A stretch of DNA of 8,657 nucleotides, taken from assembly GCA_021815905.1 (NCBI GenBank), contig JAKAZP010000085.1:1-8657 (forward strand), written 5' to 3'. Positions 7,001 to 8,657 of this stretch are shown piece by piece; the first letter of the stretch is position 1, and each line of letters opens with the position of its first letter. Both the position numbers and the translations under genes were made by a program. A model generated the notes under the pieces. It had not been told where the DNA came from, ran no database searches, and saw only the letters and a list, made by a program, of their open reading frames with translations. The stretch is from Pseudomonadota bacterium (lineage in GTDB: Bacteria; Pseudomonadota; Gammaproteobacteria; Steroidobacterales; Steroidobacteraceae).

Positions 7001-7585
7001 CTAGCCCTGGCGCACCGCCTCGACCTGGATGAAGAGCTTCACCCACATCTTGAAGCCCAGCTGCTTGCCGAAGCTCATCCCGTAGCGCGCCCGGTTGAAC
7101 TCGCCCCGGGCATCGGCCCCGCAGCGGTACTGGTGCATCATCGGTACTTCCTTGCACTCGAAATGAGCGATCCGCAGATCGAGCGGGTGCGTGATGCCGC
7201 GAAAGGTGAACGTGCCGATCACCCGGGTCGGGGAGCCGGCGCGAAAGTCCGCGAGGCGTCCCTGGTAGGTCGCCGTTGGATAGCGGGCGACATCGAGCAG
7301 CTGCGGCGCCTTGATGTCGACGTTGAGCTGCGGCTGGCCGAAGTCCGCCGAGCCCGTGTCGATGGTCACCTTGACGGTGCCGGTGCGCTTCTGCCGGTCG
7401 AGAACGATGCGGCAGGTGGTCCGGGTGAACTCTCCGCGCCAGATGGACAGTCCGCCGAAGTGATCCGCCCAGAAGCTCGGATGCGTGTGGTTCGGATCGC
7501 AGACATAGTTGACGGGTTTGGCGAGCGCGGCGCCGGCATGAAGCGCGAGCAGCGCCGCCGGCAGGGCAACCAGGGGCATCCTCAT
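7001..7585 (-). CDS. YceI-family secreted lipid-binding-type protein
   Basis: A 194-residue protein of the YceI family, lipocalin-like beta barrels that hold isoprenoid or other amphipathic molecules in the periplasm. Residues 1-22 form a signal peptide: MRMP, a leucine/alanine-rich core, and an ALA end before K23. The mature part shows family features: NHTHPSFWADHFGG at 31-44 near the N-terminus, alternating strands, LLDVARYPTATYQG around 97-109, GTFTFRGITHPL around 124-135, and a FNRARYGM segment near the end. Four cysteines (29, 58, 144, 155) could form two disulfides, which suits an exported protein. The frame starts at a TTG (7592-7594) that directly abuts the ribosome binding site, so the ATG at 7583-7585 is preferred; a second ATG is at 7577-7579. 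The ligand is unknown. It lies 75 bp after alanine dehydrogenase, and no good promoter is visible in that gap. Confidence 0.9.
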   Translation of the reverse strand: MRMPLVALPAALLALHAGAALAKPVNYVCDPNHTHPSFWADHFGGLSIWRGEFTRTTCRIVLDRQKRTGTVKVTIDTGSADFGQPQLNVDIKAPQLLDVARYPTATYQGRLADFRAGSPTRVIGTFTFRGITHPLDLRIAHFECKEVPMMHQYRCGADARGEFNRARYGMSFGKQLGFKMWVKLFIQVEAVRQG

Positions 7586-7594
7586 TCGGGGCAA

Positions 7595-7600
7595 TCTCCT
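7595..7600 (-). promoter_or_regulatory. Ribosome binding site deciding the yceI start
   Basis: The minus strand reads AGGAGA, nine bases before the ATG at 7585-7583. It touches the TTG at 7594-7592 with no spacing, which rules that codon out as a start. The next ATG at 7579-7577 would be 15 bases away, too far. Confidence 0.8.
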
Positions 7601-7660
7601 GCGATGGGGGACGCTAGCCTACCGTCAGGAGCCGAGCCGGCGCCACTCCCTCGAACCGTC

Positions 7661-8657
7661 CTAGCGCGCGGCCGCGGGCGCGGGCATGTGCACCTTCATG
7701 CCGAGGGCCTGGGCGACCGCCTCGTGCGTGATCTGCCCGGCGTGCACGTTGAGTCCGCGGGCGAAGCCGGCATCGCTCTCGAGCGCCGCTTCCCAGCCGC
7801 GCCCGGCGAGCAATCTCACGTAAGGGAGCGTGGCGTTCGTCAATGCGAAGGTCGAGGTGCGCGCCACCGCCCCCGGCATGTTCGCGACGCAGTAGTGCAC
7901 GACGCCATCGACGACGAACGTCGGGTCGGCATGCGTCGTCGCCTTGCTGGTCTCGAAGCAGCCGCCCTGATCGATCGAGATGTCGACCAGGACCGAGCCC
8001 GGCTGCATGCTCGCCACCATGGCGCGCGTCACCAGCTTCGGCGCGGCGGCCCCGACGATGAGCACGGCGCCCACCACGAGGTCCGCCTCGCGCACGAGGC
8101 GCTCGATGGTCTCGGCCGTGGAATACGCGGTGCGGAGCGAGGAGCCGAAGAGGCTCGAGAGCTCGCGCAAACGCTCCACCGAGCGGTCGACCACCGTGAC
8201 GTCGGCCCGCAGGCCGACCGCCATTTCCGCGGCGTGCGTTCCGGCGACTCCTGCGCCGAGGATCACCACCTTGCCGGCGGGCACTCCCGGCACGCCCCCG
8301 AGAAGCACGCCTCGTCCGCCGTTCGCCTTCTGCAGGCTGGCGGCGCCCACCTGGATCGACATGCGACCGGCGACTTCGCTCATCGGAGTGAGGAGCGGAA
8401 GCGCGCCGTGGCGGTCGGTGACCGTCTCATAGGCGATGGCGGTCGCGCCGGACCGGATGAGGCCGCGGGCCTGCTCGGGGTCCGCCGCCAGATGCAGGTA
8501 GGTGAAGAGCACCTGACCGCGGCGGAGCATCGCGCACTCCTTGGGCTGCGGCTCCTTCACCTTCACGATGAGCTCGGCGCCGGCGAACACCTCCGCGGCG
8601 CTCGGCGCGATGGTGGCGCCCGCCTGAACATAGTCCGCGTCGCCGATGCCGATGCCG
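7661..8657 (-). CDS. ald: Alanine dehydrogenase (5' end beyond the window)
   Basis: The enzyme reversibly deaminates L-alanine to pyruvate and ammonia with NAD. The window holds the C-terminal 331 residues. The frame stays open through the right edge, starting GIGIGDADYVQAGA, so about 40 N-terminal residues are missing; an apparent GTG start at 8588-8590 is internal. Key residues are present: the lysine of KVKEP and the histidine of FTYLHLA, 21 residues apart as in K75 and H96 of the M. tuberculosis enzyme. Also present are the Rossmann loop ILGAGVAGTHAAEMA followed by VVDRS, the VDISIDQGGCFE loop with the catalytic aspartate, and the ending GLNVHAGQITHEAVAQALG. The conserved substrate-binding arginine near the N-terminus cannot be seen. 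The alanine dehydrogenase call is preferred over pyridine nucleotide transhydrogenase alpha because of the SIDQGGCFE loop and the complete Ald-type C-terminus. The promoter lies outside the window. Confidence 0.96.
   Translation of the reverse strand, partial: GIGIGDADYVQAGATIAPSAAEVFAGAELIVKVKEPQPKECAMLRRGQVLFTYLHLAADPEQARGLIRSGATAIAYETVTDRHGALPLLTPMSEVAGRMSIQVGAASLQKANGGRGVLLGGVPGVPAGKVVILGAGVAGTHAAEMAVGLRADVTVVDRSVERLRELSSLFGSSLRTAYSTAETIERLVREADLVVGAVLIVGAAAPKLVTRAMVASMQPGSVLVDISIDQGGCFETSKATTHADPTFVVDGVVHYCVANMPGAVARTSTFALTNATLPYVRLLAGRGWEAALESDAGFARGLNVHAGQITHEAVAQALGMKVHMPAPAAAR

Noticed and set aside
7586..7660. A search for a terminator or promoter in the gap between ald and yceI.
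   Set aside because: Only three- or four-base pairings and a lone TAGGCT without a matching -35 element are visible, which is not enough to call.
1..8657. A possible regulatory pair of the Lrp-type gene at the left edge and alanine dehydrogenase at the right edge, since Lrp-family regulators often control ald.
   Set aside because: The genes are more than 7 kb apart with six unrelated genes between them. Only 26 codons of the regulator are visible, so no link can be supported.
1..8657. A search for a new defence, mobile or biosynthetic system.
   Set aside because: Every gene falls in a well-known metabolic or secreted-protein family. There are no integrases, transposases, direct-repeat arrays, toxin-antitoxin pairs or abrupt composition shifts.

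Overview
The window is ordinary chromosomal sequence from a very GC-rich bacterium, by eye clearly above 65% G+C with strong G/C preference at third codon positions. The gene set is a split CysD/CysN sulfurylase with a CysN-CysC fusion, CysQ, YceI, a peroxisomal-type hydratase/dehydrogenase fusion and a proteobacterial-style Lrp. It fits a Pseudomonadota member, perhaps a gammaproteobacterium. That placement is inference from gene content and not a computed assignment.

Layout: the last 26 codons of an Lrp/AsnC regulator (+ strand) lie at the left edge and converge on a run of seven minus-strand genes that fills the rest. In their direction of transcription, right to left, these are: alanine dehydrogenase (5' end cut by the window edge); a secreted YceI-family protein; cysQ (PAP phosphatase); cysD; cysNC; a bifunctional enoyl-CoA hydratase/3-hydroxyacyl-CoA dehydrogenase; and an aldo/keto reductase. 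cysQ, cysD and cysNC are separated by 7 bp and by a 1-bp overlap, so they look like one operon. The beta-oxidation enzyme and the reductase, 42 bp apart, look like a second unit. Between these two units lies a 150-bp gap holding a 17-bp imperfect inverted repeat.

How the genes work together: CysD and the CysN part of CysNC make APS from sulfate and ATP, driven by GTP. The CysC part phosphorylates APS to PAPS, and CysQ removes the PAP left after PAPS is used. No PAPS reductase or sulfotransferase is in the window, so the sulfur could go to cysteine synthesis or to sulfation. The fusion enzyme carries out steps two and three of fatty-acid beta-oxidation. Alanine dehydrogenase links alanine to pyruvate.

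Most start codons need correction from the longest reading frame. Four genes (reductase, beta-oxidation enzyme, cysQ, yceI) have better starts inside the frame, supported by ribosome binding sites or codon use. I saw no mobile element, CRISPR array, RNA gene or defence system, and no convincing new multi-gene system. The best second-look items are the inverted repeat at 3130-3218, a Ser/Thr-to-Gly change in the CysD PP-loop, the four-cysteine YceI protein and a possible leaderless start for cysQ.
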